DNA of 64,000 nucleotides from a bacterium. GTDB lineage: Bacteria; Acidobacteriota; Polarisedimenticolia; Polarisedimenticolales; Polarisedimenticolaceae. A program made the position numbers and the translations under genes. The stretch is taken from positions 1 through 64,000 of the forward strand of contig JAAELQ010000232.1 of assembly GCA_024226515.1 (NCBI GenBank), given 5' to 3'. The notes below the pieces were generated by a model. The model did not search any database. It had not been told where the DNA came from and was given only the letters and a program-made list of their open reading frames with translations. This document shows, in pieces, positions 1 to 7,673 of the stretch (its first letter is position 1; each line of letters opens with the position of its first letter).

Positions 1-1
1 C

Positions 2-1483
2 TACAAGAAGGTGTCGAAGCCCGAGAAGAAGATCGTGACGCTGGACCTCGACACGATCGAGTACCGCGATCCGGTCAAGCCCGACATGCCCGAGCTGCGG
101 GACGTCAAGAAGATCGACGTCGTCGAGGACCGCGTGCGCGCGCTGGTCGGCGGCAGCGGGCGCGCGGCCGACCTGGCGTGGAAGGTGCTGGCGCCGACGC
201 TGGCCTACTCCGCGATGCGCCTGCCGGAGATCGCGGACGACGTCGACACGATCGATCGCGCGCTGAAGCTGGGCTTCAACTGGGAGCTGGGCCCGTTCGA
301 GACCTGGGACGCGCTCGGCTTCCGTGCGACGACCGAGCGCCTGCGCGCGGACGGCTACGGGCTGCCGGCGTGGATCGACGCGCTCTACGACTCCGGCGCG
401 GACGCGCTGTACCGCAAGGACGGCGTGCGGCTGTCGACGCCGACCGGGGTCGAGGGCGGCTGGGCCGACGTCGCGGTGGACCCGCGGGCGACGGACTTCG
501 CGGCGCTGCGCGCGGAGCGCGAGGTGCGTTCCAACGCCTCGGCCACGCTGGTCGATCTCGGCGACGAGGTCCTGGGCCTCGAGTTCCACTCGAAGATGAA
601 CGCGATCGACATGGACACGATCCAGATGATCGTGGCCGCCGCCGACGAGGCCGAGCGCAACTGGCAGGCGATCGTCGTGGGCAACGACGGCGTCAGCTTC
701 TGCGCGGGCGCCAACCTGATGATGCTGGTCGGCGCGGCGATGCAGCAGGACTGGAAGGCGATCGAGCACATCATCCGCTCGTTCCAGGGCTCGCTCGATC
801 GCATCGAGCGCTGCGCCGTGCCCGTGGTGATGGCGCCGCACGGCATGGCGCTGGGCGGCGGAGCCGAGGTCGTGATGGCCGGCAACACGATCCGCGCCGC
901 GGCCGAGAGCTACGTCGGTCTGGTCGAGGTCGGCGCGGGCCTCATACCCGCGGGCGGCGGCTGCATGCGGCTGTACAAGCGCAACCTCGACCGGCTGACC
1001 GATCGCGTCGACCTGTTCCCGGCGCTGAAGACGACGTTCGAAACGATCGGCATGGCCAAGGTGTCCACCAGCGCCGAGGAGGCGCGCGCGCTGGGCTTCC
1101 TGCGTCCGTCGGACGGCTGGTCGATGAACGGCGATCATCGCGTTGCGGCGGCCAAGGATCTGGCGCTGGCCATGGCGCGCTCGGGCTACACGCCGCCGCT
1201 CGCCGAGCGGCAGCTGCCGGTGATGGGCCGCGCCGGCGTCGCCGTCATCGAGTCGGCGCTGGTCAACATGCACGAGGGGCGCTACATCTCCGGGCACGAC
1301 CGCAAGATCGGCGGCGAGATCGCGCGCATCATCTCCGGCGGCGACGTCGCCGGACCGACCGTCGTTTCCGAACAGCACGTGCTGGACCTCGAGGTCGAGT
1401 CGTTCCTGCGTCTGTGCGGCGAACCGAAAACGCACCAGCGCATCGAATCGCTGCTGAAGACCGGCAAGCCGGTCCGCAACTGA
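2..1483 (+). CDS. 3-hydroxyacyl-CoA dehydrogenase / enoyl-CoA hydratase, FadN type, 5' end outside window
   Basis: This is the C-terminal ~494 residues of a bifunctional beta-oxidation enzyme. The frame is open to the window edge, so the GTG at 11 is probably not the start. Residues ~20-160 (counted from that GTG) look like the C-terminal helical domain of 3-hydroxyacyl-CoA dehydrogenase. Residues ~175-400 are an enoyl-CoA hydratase (crotonase) domain with oxyanion-hole segments 'SFCAGANL' and 'ALGGGAE' and a second acidic residue in 'GLVEVGAGL'. Dehydrogenase first and hydratase last is the FadN-type order, opposite to proteobacterial FadB/FadJ; FadN-type proteins are ~790 residues, so about 300 are missing. 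It hydrates enoyl-CoA and oxidises 3-hydroxyacyl-CoA in the cytoplasm. The thiolase gene follows after 14 bp, so the two form an operon completing the cycle. Confidence 0.9.
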   Translation, partial: YKKVSKPEKKIVTLDLDTIEYRDPVKPDMPELRDVKKIDVVEDRVRALVGGSGRAADLAWKVLAPTLAYSAMRLPEIADDVDTIDRALKLGFNWELGPFETWDALGFRATTERLRADGYGLPAWIDALYDSGADALYRKDGVRLSTPTGVEGGWADVAVDPRATDFAALRAEREVRSNASATLVDLGDEVLGLEFHSKMNAIDMDTIQMIVAAADEAERNWQAIVVGNDGVSFCAGANLMMLVGAAMQQDWKAIEHIIRSFQGSLDRIERCAVPVVMAPHGMALGGGAEVVMAGNTIRAAAESYVGLVEVGAGLIPAGGGCMRLYKRNLDRLTDRVDLFPALKTTFETIGMAKVSTSAEEARALGFLRPSDGWSMNGDHRVAAAKDLALAMARSGYTPPLAERQLPVMGRAGVAVIESALVNMHEGRYISGHDRKIGGEIARIISGGDVAGPTVVSEQHVLDLEVESFLRLCGEPKTHQRIESLLKTGKPVRN

Positions 1484-1497
1484 GATAGGAGTCCGAC

Positions 1498-2679
1498 ATG
1501 AAAGACGTCGTCGTCGCCCTCGCGCACAGAACCCCCATCGGCAAGGCGCCGCGCGGAACGCTCCGCCAAACGCGGCCGGACGATCTCGGTGCGGCGGTCG
1601 TCCGCGGACTCGTGGAGCGGGCTCCGAAGCTCGACCCCGAGCGGATCGGGGACGTGATCTTCGGTTGCGCCATGCCGGAAGGCGAGCAGGGCATGAACGT
1701 GGGCCGCAACATCGCGCTGCTGGCCGGGCTGCCCGACAGCGTGCCCGGGATGACGGTCAACCGCTTCTGCTCGTCGGGCCTGGAGACGATCAACATCGGC
1801 GCGGGCCAGATCGCGACGGGTCAGTCGGACGTCGTGATCGCCGGTGGTACGGAGTCGATGAGCCTCGTCCCGATGGGCGGTTTCCGCTACCTGCCGAACC
1901 CCACGTGGATTGCCGAGAACCCCGAGTCGCATATCGGCATGGGCCTCACCGCCGAGCGCCTCGCCGAGCGTGACGGCATCGATCGCGCGACGCAGGATCG
2001 TTTCGCGGCGAACAGTCATCGCAAGGCGCTGGCCGCGCTCGAGGAGGGACGCTTCGCCGACGAGACGATCCCCGTCAAGACGCGGCTGACGACCCAGGGC
2101 CCCGACGGCAAGCCGGTCGAGCGCGAGATCACGTTCGATCGTGACGAGGGGCCGCGTCCGTCGACCCAGGAGGGACTGGGCAAGTTGCGGCCGGCGTTCA
2201 AGGCGGGCGGCACGGTCACCGCGGGCAACGCGAGCCAGATGAGCGACGGCGCCGGCGCGGTGCTGCTGACCACGTCCGAGATCGCGAAGGAGCTCGAACT
2301 CGAGCCGCTGGCCCGCTTCCTCGGCTACTCCGTCGCCGGCGTGCCGCCCGAGATCATGGGCATCGGCCCGGTCAAGGCCGTGCCGAAGTTGCTCGAACGC
2401 ACCGGCGTCAAGCTGGACGACATCGACGTCATCGAGCTGAACGAGGCGTTCGCTGCGCAGTCGCTGTCGGTGCTGAAGGGGCTGGGCATCGACGCGGAGG
2501 ACGAGCGGCTGAACCCGAACGGCGGAGCCATCGCGCTGGGACACCCGCTGGGTTGCAGCGGCGCCAAGCTGACGGCGACCGCGCTGCACGAGCTGCGCCG
2601 CCGCAACGGGCGCTACGCGATGGTCACGATGTGCATCGGAACCGGCATGGGAGCCGCCGGTCTGTTCGAGAGGATCTAG
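1498..2679 (+). CDS. fadA: acetyl-CoA C-acyltransferase (3-ketoacyl-CoA thiolase)
   Basis: A thiolase of 393 residues, the normal family length. It cleaves 3-ketoacyl-CoA with CoA in the last step of beta-oxidation. The acyl-accepting cysteine is C91 in 'NRFCSSGLE'. The catalytic histidine is H349 in 'IALGHPLGCSG' and the acid/base cysteine is C379 in 'MCIGTGMGAAG'. The ATG is preceded by AGGAG at good spacing, 14 bp after the hydratase/dehydrogenase stop, which indicates co-transcription. It converges on prfC with only 12 bp between stop codons. The pairing with a FadN-type gene favours a degradative thiolase over an acetoacetyl-CoA synthase, although sequence alone does not fully separate the two. 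Confidence 0.93.
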   Translation: MKDVVVALAHRTPIGKAPRGTLRQTRPDDLGAAVVRGLVERAPKLDPERIGDVIFGCAMPEGEQGMNVGRNIALLAGLPDSVPGMTVNRFCSSGLETINIGAGQIATGQSDVVIAGGTESMSLVPMGGFRYLPNPTWIAENPESHIGMGLTAERLAERDGIDRATQDRFAANSHRKALAALEEGRFADETIPVKTRLTTQGPDGKPVEREITFDRDEGPRPSTQEGLGKLRPAFKAGGTVTAGNASQMSDGAGAVLLTTSEIAKELELEPLARFLGYSVAGVPPEIMGIGPVKAVPKLLERTGVKLDDIDVIELNEAFAAQSLSVLKGLGIDAEDERLNPNGGAIALGHPLGCSGAKLTATALHELRRRNGRYAMVTMCIGTGMGAAGLFERI

Positions 2680-2691
2680 GACCCGACTTTC

Positions 2692-4290
2692 TCAGTCGCC
2701 GGTTTCGCGGAGTTCCAGGCCGGGGTGTTTCTCCTGGATCCAGCGCACCATGTGCTCGTTCTCGAACAGCAGCACGGGGCGCTTCTCGCGGTCCTGCAAG
2801 ACACGGATCGAATGCGTGTGGTCGAACTGCGACGGGTCGTAGCCCTCGCCGGGCCAGCGCGCGACGCGGAAGGCGATCGGCGCCAGCTTCAGCTCGACCT
2901 TGTACTCCGTCTCCATGCGGTACTTGAGCACGTCGAACTGTAGCGGACCGACGGCGCCCAGGATCGGCGCGGCGCTTCCGGCCTCGCCCTCGCTGAACAG
3001 TTGCACCAGCCCTTCCTGGGTCAACTGCTCGAGCCCCTTCTGCAGCGCCTTGCGGCGCATCACGTCGGCGACGCGCACGCGCACGAAGTGCTCGGGCGAG
3101 AAGCTGGGGATGCCCTCGAAGCGGAACGAGCCCTTGTCGGCCAGCGTGTCGCCGATGCGGAAGATGCCGGGGTCGAACAGCCCGACGACGTCGCCGGGGT
3201 AGGCCTCTTCCACCTCTTGCCGGTCGCGTGCCATCAGCAGCGTCGAGTTGGCCAGGCGCAGCTTCTTCTTAGTGCGCACGTGGGTCGTGCTGGAGCCCTT
3301 CCGGAACCGGCCCGAGCAGACGCGGATGAACGCGATGCGATCGCGGTGATCGGGGTCCATGTTCGCCTGGATCTTGAACACGAACCCGCTGAACGCGTCC
3401 TCCGCGGGGTCGACAGGTCCCTTGTCCGAGTCGCGCGCGAAGGGCGCGGGCGCCATGTCGAGGAAGTTCTCGAGAAACGGCAGCACGCCGAAGTTGGTCA
3501 GGGCGCTGCCGAAGAAGGTCGGCGTCAGCAGGCCCTTGCCGACACGCTCGGCGTCGTACTGCTCGCCCGCGCCGTCGAGCAGCTCCAGCGACTCCATCAC
3601 CTCGTCGGCCACGGTGCCCATCGCGGTCTGCACCGCGTGATGGTTCGGCGCGCCCTCGATGACCTCCTCCTCGACCTGCTCGGTGCCGTGCTTGCCGCCG
3701 TGAAACAGCAGCAGACGCTTGCCCATCCGGTCGTAGACGCCACGGAAGTCCGAGCCGCTGCCGACGGGCCAGTTGATCGGCGTCGCGTGGATGCCCAGCA
3801 CCTCCTCGATCTCGCCCAGCAGGTCGAGCGGATCGCGTCCCGAGCGGTCCATCTTGTTGATGAAGGTGAAGATCGGGATGCCGCGCATGCGGCAGACCTT
3901 GAACAGCTTGCGCGTCTGCGGCTCGACGCCCTTGGCGGCGTCGATCAGCATCACCGCGCTGTCCGCCGCGGCCAGCGTGCGGTACGTGTCCTCACTGAAG
4001 TCGTGGTGACCCGGTGTGTCGAGGATGTTGACGCGCCAGCCCTCGCGCTCGAACGTCATCACCGAGCTGCTGACCGAGATGCCGCGCTTCTGCTCCAGCT
4101 CCAGCCAGTCGCTCGTCGCGTGACGCTCCGCGCGTCGCGAGCGTACGGCGCCCGCTTGCCGGATGGCGCCGCCGTACAGCAGCAGCTTCTCCGTGAGCGT
4201 CGTCTTGCCCGCGTCGGGGTGCGAGATGATCGCGAACGTACGACGCCGCTCGATCTCTCGCTTCAACTGGGGTGCAACGGTCTCGCTCAC
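2692..4290 (-). CDS. prfC: peptide chain release factor 3 (RF3)
   Basis: A translational GTPase of 532 residues that recycles RF1/RF2 from the ribosome after termination. G1 is 'HPDAGKTT' (residues 24-31), G3 is 'DTPGHHDF' and G4 is 'NKMD'. The switch I region contains 'EQKRGISVSSS', where RF3 proteins have RGIS in place of the RGIT of EF-G. A beta-barrel domain 2 and the RF3-specific C-terminal domain follow. The GTG start overlaps the epmA stop in a GTGA junction, so translation is coupled to epmA. Sharing an operon with EF-P and its modification enzyme puts two factors that act on slow or terminating ribosomes under one promoter. Confidence 0.95.
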   Translation of the reverse strand: MSETVAPQLKREIERRRTFAIISHPDAGKTTLTEKLLLYGGAIRQAGAVRSRRAERHATSDWLELEQKRGISVSSSVMTFEREGWRVNILDTPGHHDFSEDTYRTLAAADSAVMLIDAAKGVEPQTRKLFKVCRMRGIPIFTFINKMDRSGRDPLDLLGEIEEVLGIHATPINWPVGSGSDFRGVYDRMGKRLLLFHGGKHGTEQVEEEVIEGAPNHHAVQTAMGTVADEVMESLELLDGAGEQYDAERVGKGLLTPTFFGSALTNFGVLPFLENFLDMAPAPFARDSDKGPVDPAEDAFSGFVFKIQANMDPDHRDRIAFIRVCSGRFRKGSSTTHVRTKKKLRLANSTLLMARDRQEVEEAYPGDVVGLFDPGIFRIGDTLADKGSFRFEGIPSFSPEHFVRVRVADVMRRKALQKGLEQLTQEGLVQLFSEGEAGSAAPILGAVGPLQFDVLKYRMETEYKVELKLAPIAFRVARWPGEGYDPSQFDHTHSIRVLQDREKRPVLLFENEHMVRWIQEKHPGLELRETGD

Positions 4291-5522
4291 GGGAACGCGG
4301 TGACCGATTCCAGTGACGAAGCGCCGGTCAGCAGCGCGGCAAGCCGGTCCAGTCCCAGCGCGACGCCCGCCGCCGGCGGCATGCCAGCCTCGAGAGCCGC
4401 GAGAAACGCCTCGTCCAGCGGATACACGTCGCGTCCGGCCGCACGACGCGTCTCGCGATCGGCCTCGTGTCGGCGCCGCTGTTCGTCGGGGTCGTTGAGC
4501 TCGTGGAACGCGTTGGCCACCTCGACGCCGTTGATGTACAGCTCGAAGCGCTCGGCCACCTCGCCCCAGTCCTCGCGATGGGTTCGCGCCAGCGCGGCCT
4601 GGCTGGCCGGATAGTCATGCACGAACACCGGGCGCTTGCTGCCCAGCCCCGGCTCGACCTCGGCGATCCAGACGCGGAAGAACACGTCGTCCCAGGAATC
4701 GCCGGCGTCGATGCGATGGCCGCGCTTCTCGACCGCGGCGGCCAGGGCGTCCCGCTCGCCGAGCTGCGCCAGGTCCAGACCGGTGGCCTCGTCGAGCGCT
4801 TCGCGCACGGTGGTGCGGTCGAACGGCGCGCTCAGGTCGCAGCCCGGAAGCGCCGTCAGCGGTTCGATGCCCGGCGCCTCGGCGCAGGCGAGCACCAGCC
4901 GCTCGCAGTCGGCCTCGATGGCGGCCAGCCCCTCGAACGCCCGGTACCACTCGAGCAGCGTGAATTCCGGCATGTGCCACGGGCCGCGCTCGTCGTCGCG
5001 AAACGCGCGCGCGATCTCGAATACCTTCTCGGCGCCGCCCGCGAGCATGCGCTTCAGATGCAATTCGGGGCTGGTGATGAGCCAGCGATCGCCGACGGCG
5101 AACGCGTCCAGATGGGGCTCGAGCCCGGGGCAGGTCACGCGCGTTGGCGTCGACACCTCGAGAAACCCGCGCTCGCTGAAGTGCGCGCGCGCGGCGTCGA
5201 TCACCGCGGCGCGGCCACGCAGCAACGGCAGGCGCGACGGCAGCTCGGGGTCCGGTGACTCCGCGCGTCGCTTCGCGAGGACGATGGCGTCCTCGAGAAC
5301 CTGCGATCCATCGGCCGCGCGGGCGATCCGCCCGGCAACCCAGTCACCCGTGTCGACGAGCTCTCCCATGACTGCATCCAGACGCACGGAGGTGGAGCCG
5401 TCCGTGAGGCGCCAGGTTTCCTTCTTGCGCGACAGGCGTCCGGCGACCGGACCCTCTCCGGCGCTCAACGCGTCGGCCAGCGTGACCCGTGGTCCTCGAT
5501 AGGGGGGGTAGTCGGAGGGCAC
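4287..5522 (-). CDS. epmA: EF-P beta-lysine ligase EpmA with N-terminal OB-fold-like extension
   Basis: A class II lysyl-tRNA-synthetase paralogue (EpmA/GenX/PoxA/YjeA) that activates (R)-beta-lysine and attaches it to the conserved lysine of EF-P. The catalytic core spans ~95-411: motif 2 lies in 168-195 ('FEIARAFRDDERG' and 'EFTLLEWYRA') and motif 3 is 'GVALGLDRLAALL' near 386-398. The protein has 411 residues against ~325 for E. coli EpmA. The surplus is an N-terminal ~85-residue segment with OB-fold-like character ('VAGRLSRKK', 'WRLTDGSTSVRLD', 'LVDTGDWVAGRI'), recalling the anticodon-binding domain that E. coli EpmA lacks. A GTG start lies 4 bp after the efp stop. A true lysyl-tRNA synthetase is unlikely: it would be ~500 residues, and efp and epmB are adjacent. 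Confidence 0.9.
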   Translation of the reverse strand: MPSDYPPYRGPRVTLADALSAGEGPVAGRLSRKKETWRLTDGSTSVRLDAVMGELVDTGDWVAGRIARAADGSQVLEDAIVLAKRRAESPDPELPSRLPLLRGRAAVIDAARAHFSERGFLEVSTPTRVTCPGLEPHLDAFAVGDRWLITSPELHLKRMLAGGAEKVFEIARAFRDDERGPWHMPEFTLLEWYRAFEGLAAIEADCERLVLACAEAPGIEPLTALPGCDLSAPFDRTTVREALDEATGLDLAQLGERDALAAAVEKRGHRIDAGDSWDDVFFRVWIAEVEPGLGSKRPVFVHDYPASQAALARTHREDWGEVAERFELYINGVEVANAFHELNDPDEQRRRHEADRETRRAAGRDVYPLDEAFLAALEAGMPPAAGVALGLDRLAALLTGASSLESVTAFP

Positions 5523-5526
5523 GGCG

Positions 5527-6090
5527 TTACTTCTTCACGCGTTCGACGTAGTCGCCGGTACGTGTGTCGATTCTCAGCCACTCGTCCGGTTCGACGAACA
5601 TCGGCACCTGGATCACGGCCCCGGTCGTCAGCGTCGCGGGTTTCGTCGCGTTGCTCTTCGTGTCGCCCTTGACCCCGGGATCGCACTGCGTCACCTGCAG
5701 CTCGACGAAGTTCGGCATGTCGATCGAGATCGGCGCGCCGTTGTGGAACAGCACCTCGACCTCGAGCTCTTCGTGGAGCCACTTGGCCGCGTCGTCGATC
5801 CGATCGCGTCCGATGGCAACTTGCTCGTAGGTGTTCATGTTCATGAAGTGGAATTCGCTGTCCTGCTCGTACATGTACTGCATCGGCTGCTCGGACAGGT
5901 TGGCCTTGCCCAGTTTCTCGCCGCTCTTGTACGTGCGGTCGATCACCGCGCCGCTGACCATGTGCTTCAGCTTGGTGCGCGTGAAAGCGTTGCCCTTGCC
6001 GGGCTTGACGAACTGACAGTCCGTCATTACGTAGGGCTCGCCGTCGATCTCGACCTTCAGCCCCTTCTTGAACTCGTTGGTGCCGTACAT
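5527..6090 (-). CDS. efp: translation elongation factor P
   Basis: A protein of 187 residues with the three-domain EF-P architecture, which stimulates peptide-bond formation at polyproline stalls. The modified loop is 'KPGKGNAFT' with the target lysine at K32, matching the K34 context of lysylated E. coli EF-P and not the arginine (rhamnosylated) type. The ATG at 6090 has a purine-rich ribosome site (AGAAGG...GAGGAT) upstream. The frame stays open another 69 codons upstream, but that part does not resemble EF-P. It is the first gene of an efp-epmA-prfC operon. A lysine-type loop beside epmA and epmB strongly implies beta-lysylation; no epmC hydroxylase is in the window. Confidence 0.96.
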   Translation of the reverse strand: MYGTNEFKKGLKVEIDGEPYVMTDCQFVKPGKGNAFTRTKLKHMVSGAVIDRTYKSGEKLGKANLSEQPMQYMYEQDSEFHFMNMNTYEQVAIGRDRIDDAAKWLHEELEVEVLFHNGAPISIDMPNFVELQVTQCDPGVKGDTKSNATKPATLTTGAVIQVPMFVEPDEWLRIDTRTGDYVERVKK

Positions 6091-6177
6091 ATCCTCAGCC
6101 TTCTGGATGAAATGGATGCTCAGGGAACGGCCGAGCAGACGTGGTGCGCGGCCCGGGCCCGTACTTCGGACGGAAAA

Positions 6178-6186
6178 TATAGAATA
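6178..6186. promoter_or_regulatory. AT-rich core of the efp/epmB divergent promoter region
   Basis: In the 107 bp between the divergent efp and epmB starts the only AT-rich patch is TATAGAATA. It reads as a -10-like TAGAAT (6180-6185) towards epmB and TATTCT towards efp. No convincing -35 box was found on either strand. The call rests on position and base composition. Confidence 0.35.
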
Positions 6187-6197
6187 CGCGGCGACGG

Positions 6198-7184
6198 ATG
6201 GCGACCTCACGCAGAACCCTGACCGGCAGCCCGGCGGTGCCCCTCGCCGAGGTCGTCGATCGCCTGGAAACCGGGAAGAACCGGGACGATTCGGCACGTC
6301 TCGAGGCCACGCGTCGTTTTCCCGTCCGCTGGACGCGGTACTACCTCGACCTGATCGACCCCGCGGACCCGGCGGACCCGATCCGGCGCATCGCCTATCC
6401 GGAGGCGGCCGAGCTCGAGTCGCACCCCGACGAACTGGCCGACCCCGTCGGGGAGCGCGACCGGTCGCCGCAGCCCTACATAGTCCGCAAGCACGCCGAC
6501 CGCGCGATCCTGCTTACGACCTCGCGTTGCCACGTCTACTGTCGTTTTTGCTTCCGTCGCTCGTTTCCCGACGGGGAACACCGTGACCCGAGCGTCGAGG
6601 TCCTCGACGCCGCGATCGACTACCTGGCGCGCGAGACCGACCTGCGCGAGGTCATCCTCTCCGGAGGCGATCCGCTGACCCTGCCGGACGACGAGCTGCG
6701 CCGCATCGTCGGTTGTCTGGCCGGGATCCCGCACCTGACCCAGCTTCGCATCCACACCCGGGCCCCGGTTCACGACCCGGCCCGCATCGACCGACGGCTG
6801 GTCGAGGCGCTGACCTCGAAGCTGCCGACGTGGGTCGTGCTGCACTTCAATCACCCACGCGAGATCACGAGCGAGACGCGCCGCGTCGTCTCGTTGTTCC
6901 TCGAGGCGGGAATGCCCGTACTCAACCAGACCGTGCTGCTCGCCGGAGTCAACGACGACGCCTCGACCCTGGAGGCTCTGTGCCGCGGCCTGCTGGCGCA
7001 ACGCATCAAGCCCTACTACCTGCACCACCCGGATCGCGTCCCCGGCGCGGGCTCGTTCTACATCGACATCGAGCGCGGCAAGCGGATCTACGGCGAGCTG
7101 ACCCGCCGCCTCGGTGGCGGTCTCGCGCTCCCGGCCTACGTCATCGACCCACCCGACGGATCGGGGAAGGTACCGGTCGGCTGA
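6198..7184 (+). CDS. epmB: EF-P modification lysine 2,3-aminomutase EpmB (radical SAM)
   Basis: A 328-residue radical SAM/PLP enzyme that converts L-lysine to (R)-beta-lysine, the donor EpmA uses. The iron-sulfur cysteines are C111, C115 and C118 in 'CHVYCRFC' (CxxxCxxC). The glycine-rich SAM motif is 'ILSGGDPL'. The lysine near the C terminus (K324 in 'GSGKVPVG') matches the PLP-binding position of lysine 2,3-aminomutases. The length is that of EpmB (~340) and not of catabolic KamA (~416, with an oligomerisation extension). It is divergent from efp-epmA and 12 nt downstream of a TAGAAT motif, so its leader is very short. Catabolic KamA is possible but unlikely in this neighbourhood. Confidence 0.92.
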   Translation: MATSRRTLTGSPAVPLAEVVDRLETGKNRDDSARLEATRRFPVRWTRYYLDLIDPADPADPIRRIAYPEAAELESHPDELADPVGERDRSPQPYIVRKHADRAILLTTSRCHVYCRFCFRRSFPDGEHRDPSVEVLDAAIDYLARETDLREVILSGGDPLTLPDDELRRIVGCLAGIPHLTQLRIHTRAPVHDPARIDRRLVEALTSKLPTWVVLHFNHPREITSETRRVVSLFLEAGMPVLNQTVLLAGVNDDASTLEALCRGLLAQRIKPYYLHHPDRVPGAGSFYIDIERGKRIYGELTRRLGGGLALPAYVIDPPDGSGKVPVG

Positions 7185-7185
7185 T

Positions 7186-7584
7186 CTACGTGGGTTCCTT
7201 GGCGTAGACCTTCATCGCGGTCCACGAGGTGAGGCGAACCTGGCCCGCGGGCGCCCCGCGCTGCTTGCGCACGTCGCCGGCGCGGCAGACGTGGACCTCG
7301 ACCTTGCCGCGAGATCCACGGGCCTTCGAGTGCCACGCCGCCATCTGCGCGGCGAAGTTCAAGACGTTGCGCGGCGGCTCGCCCATGCCCCCAGGGACGC
7401 GGATGACGACGTGGCTTCCGGACCACTCCGAGACGTGCAGCCACAGGTCGTCCGGCTCGGCGACGTCGAAGGTCAGGACGTCGTTGTCGCGGGCGCCCTT
7501 GCCGACGAGGATCTCCCAGCCGTCACGCTCGAACGTGCGGTAGCCCCTTCCGCCGGATTCCGATCCCTTTGCCATGTCCGGCAT
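7186..7584 (-). CDS. stand-alone NFACT-R (DUF814) domain protein
   Basis: A protein of 132 residues (129 if it begins at the internal Met in 'MAKGSES') consisting essentially of one NFACT-R domain, the C-terminal RNA-binding module of RqcH/Rqc2/FbpA proteins. Typical signatures are 'VGKGARDNDVLTF' and 'DLWLHVSEWSGSHVVIR'. The NFACT-N and coiled-coil parts needed to recruit alanyl-tRNA are absent. Single-domain versions are known and are thought to bind RNA or tRNA, but their role is not established. It converges on epmB with 1 bp between stop codons. Its place beside efp/epm/prfC is compatible with a role around stalled ribosomes, which is inference. Confidence 0.85.
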   Translation of the reverse strand: MPDMAKGSESGGRGYRTFERDGWEILVGKGARDNDVLTFDVAEPDDLWLHVSEWSGSHVVIRVPGGMGEPPRNVLNFAAQMAAWHSKARGSRGKVEVHVCRAGDVRKQRGAPAGQVRLTSWTAMKVYAKEPT

Positions 7585-7660
7585 GATGGCAAAAAAAGTC
7601 GTCGGGATCCGGTCCCCGAGCCCCGAGCGGCCTCCCGGTCACCGATTGATCCAGATCGGT

Positions 7661-7666
7661 TAGAAT
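7661..7666 (+). promoter_or_regulatory. -10-like TAGAAT immediately before a start codon
   Basis: TAGAAT ends 7 nt before the ATG at 7674 and contains the earlier in-frame ATG at 7665. If it is a real -10, transcription would begin at or next to the 7674 ATG, making the mRNA leaderless and ruling out 7665 as the start. No -35 box was seen at 17 bp. Confidence 0.3.
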
Positions 7667-7673
7667 GGGCGGC

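Noticed and set aside
6091..6297. A 256-residue version of EF-P starting at 6297
   Set aside because: The additional 69 residues have no EF-P similarity and overlap the start of epmB on the other strand; the ATG at 6090 has a good ribosome site.
6198..7184. epmB as catabolic lysine 2,3-aminomutase (kamA)
   Set aside because: It is shorter than KamA, has no C-terminal extension and is next to efp and epmA; no lysine-fermentation genes are nearby.
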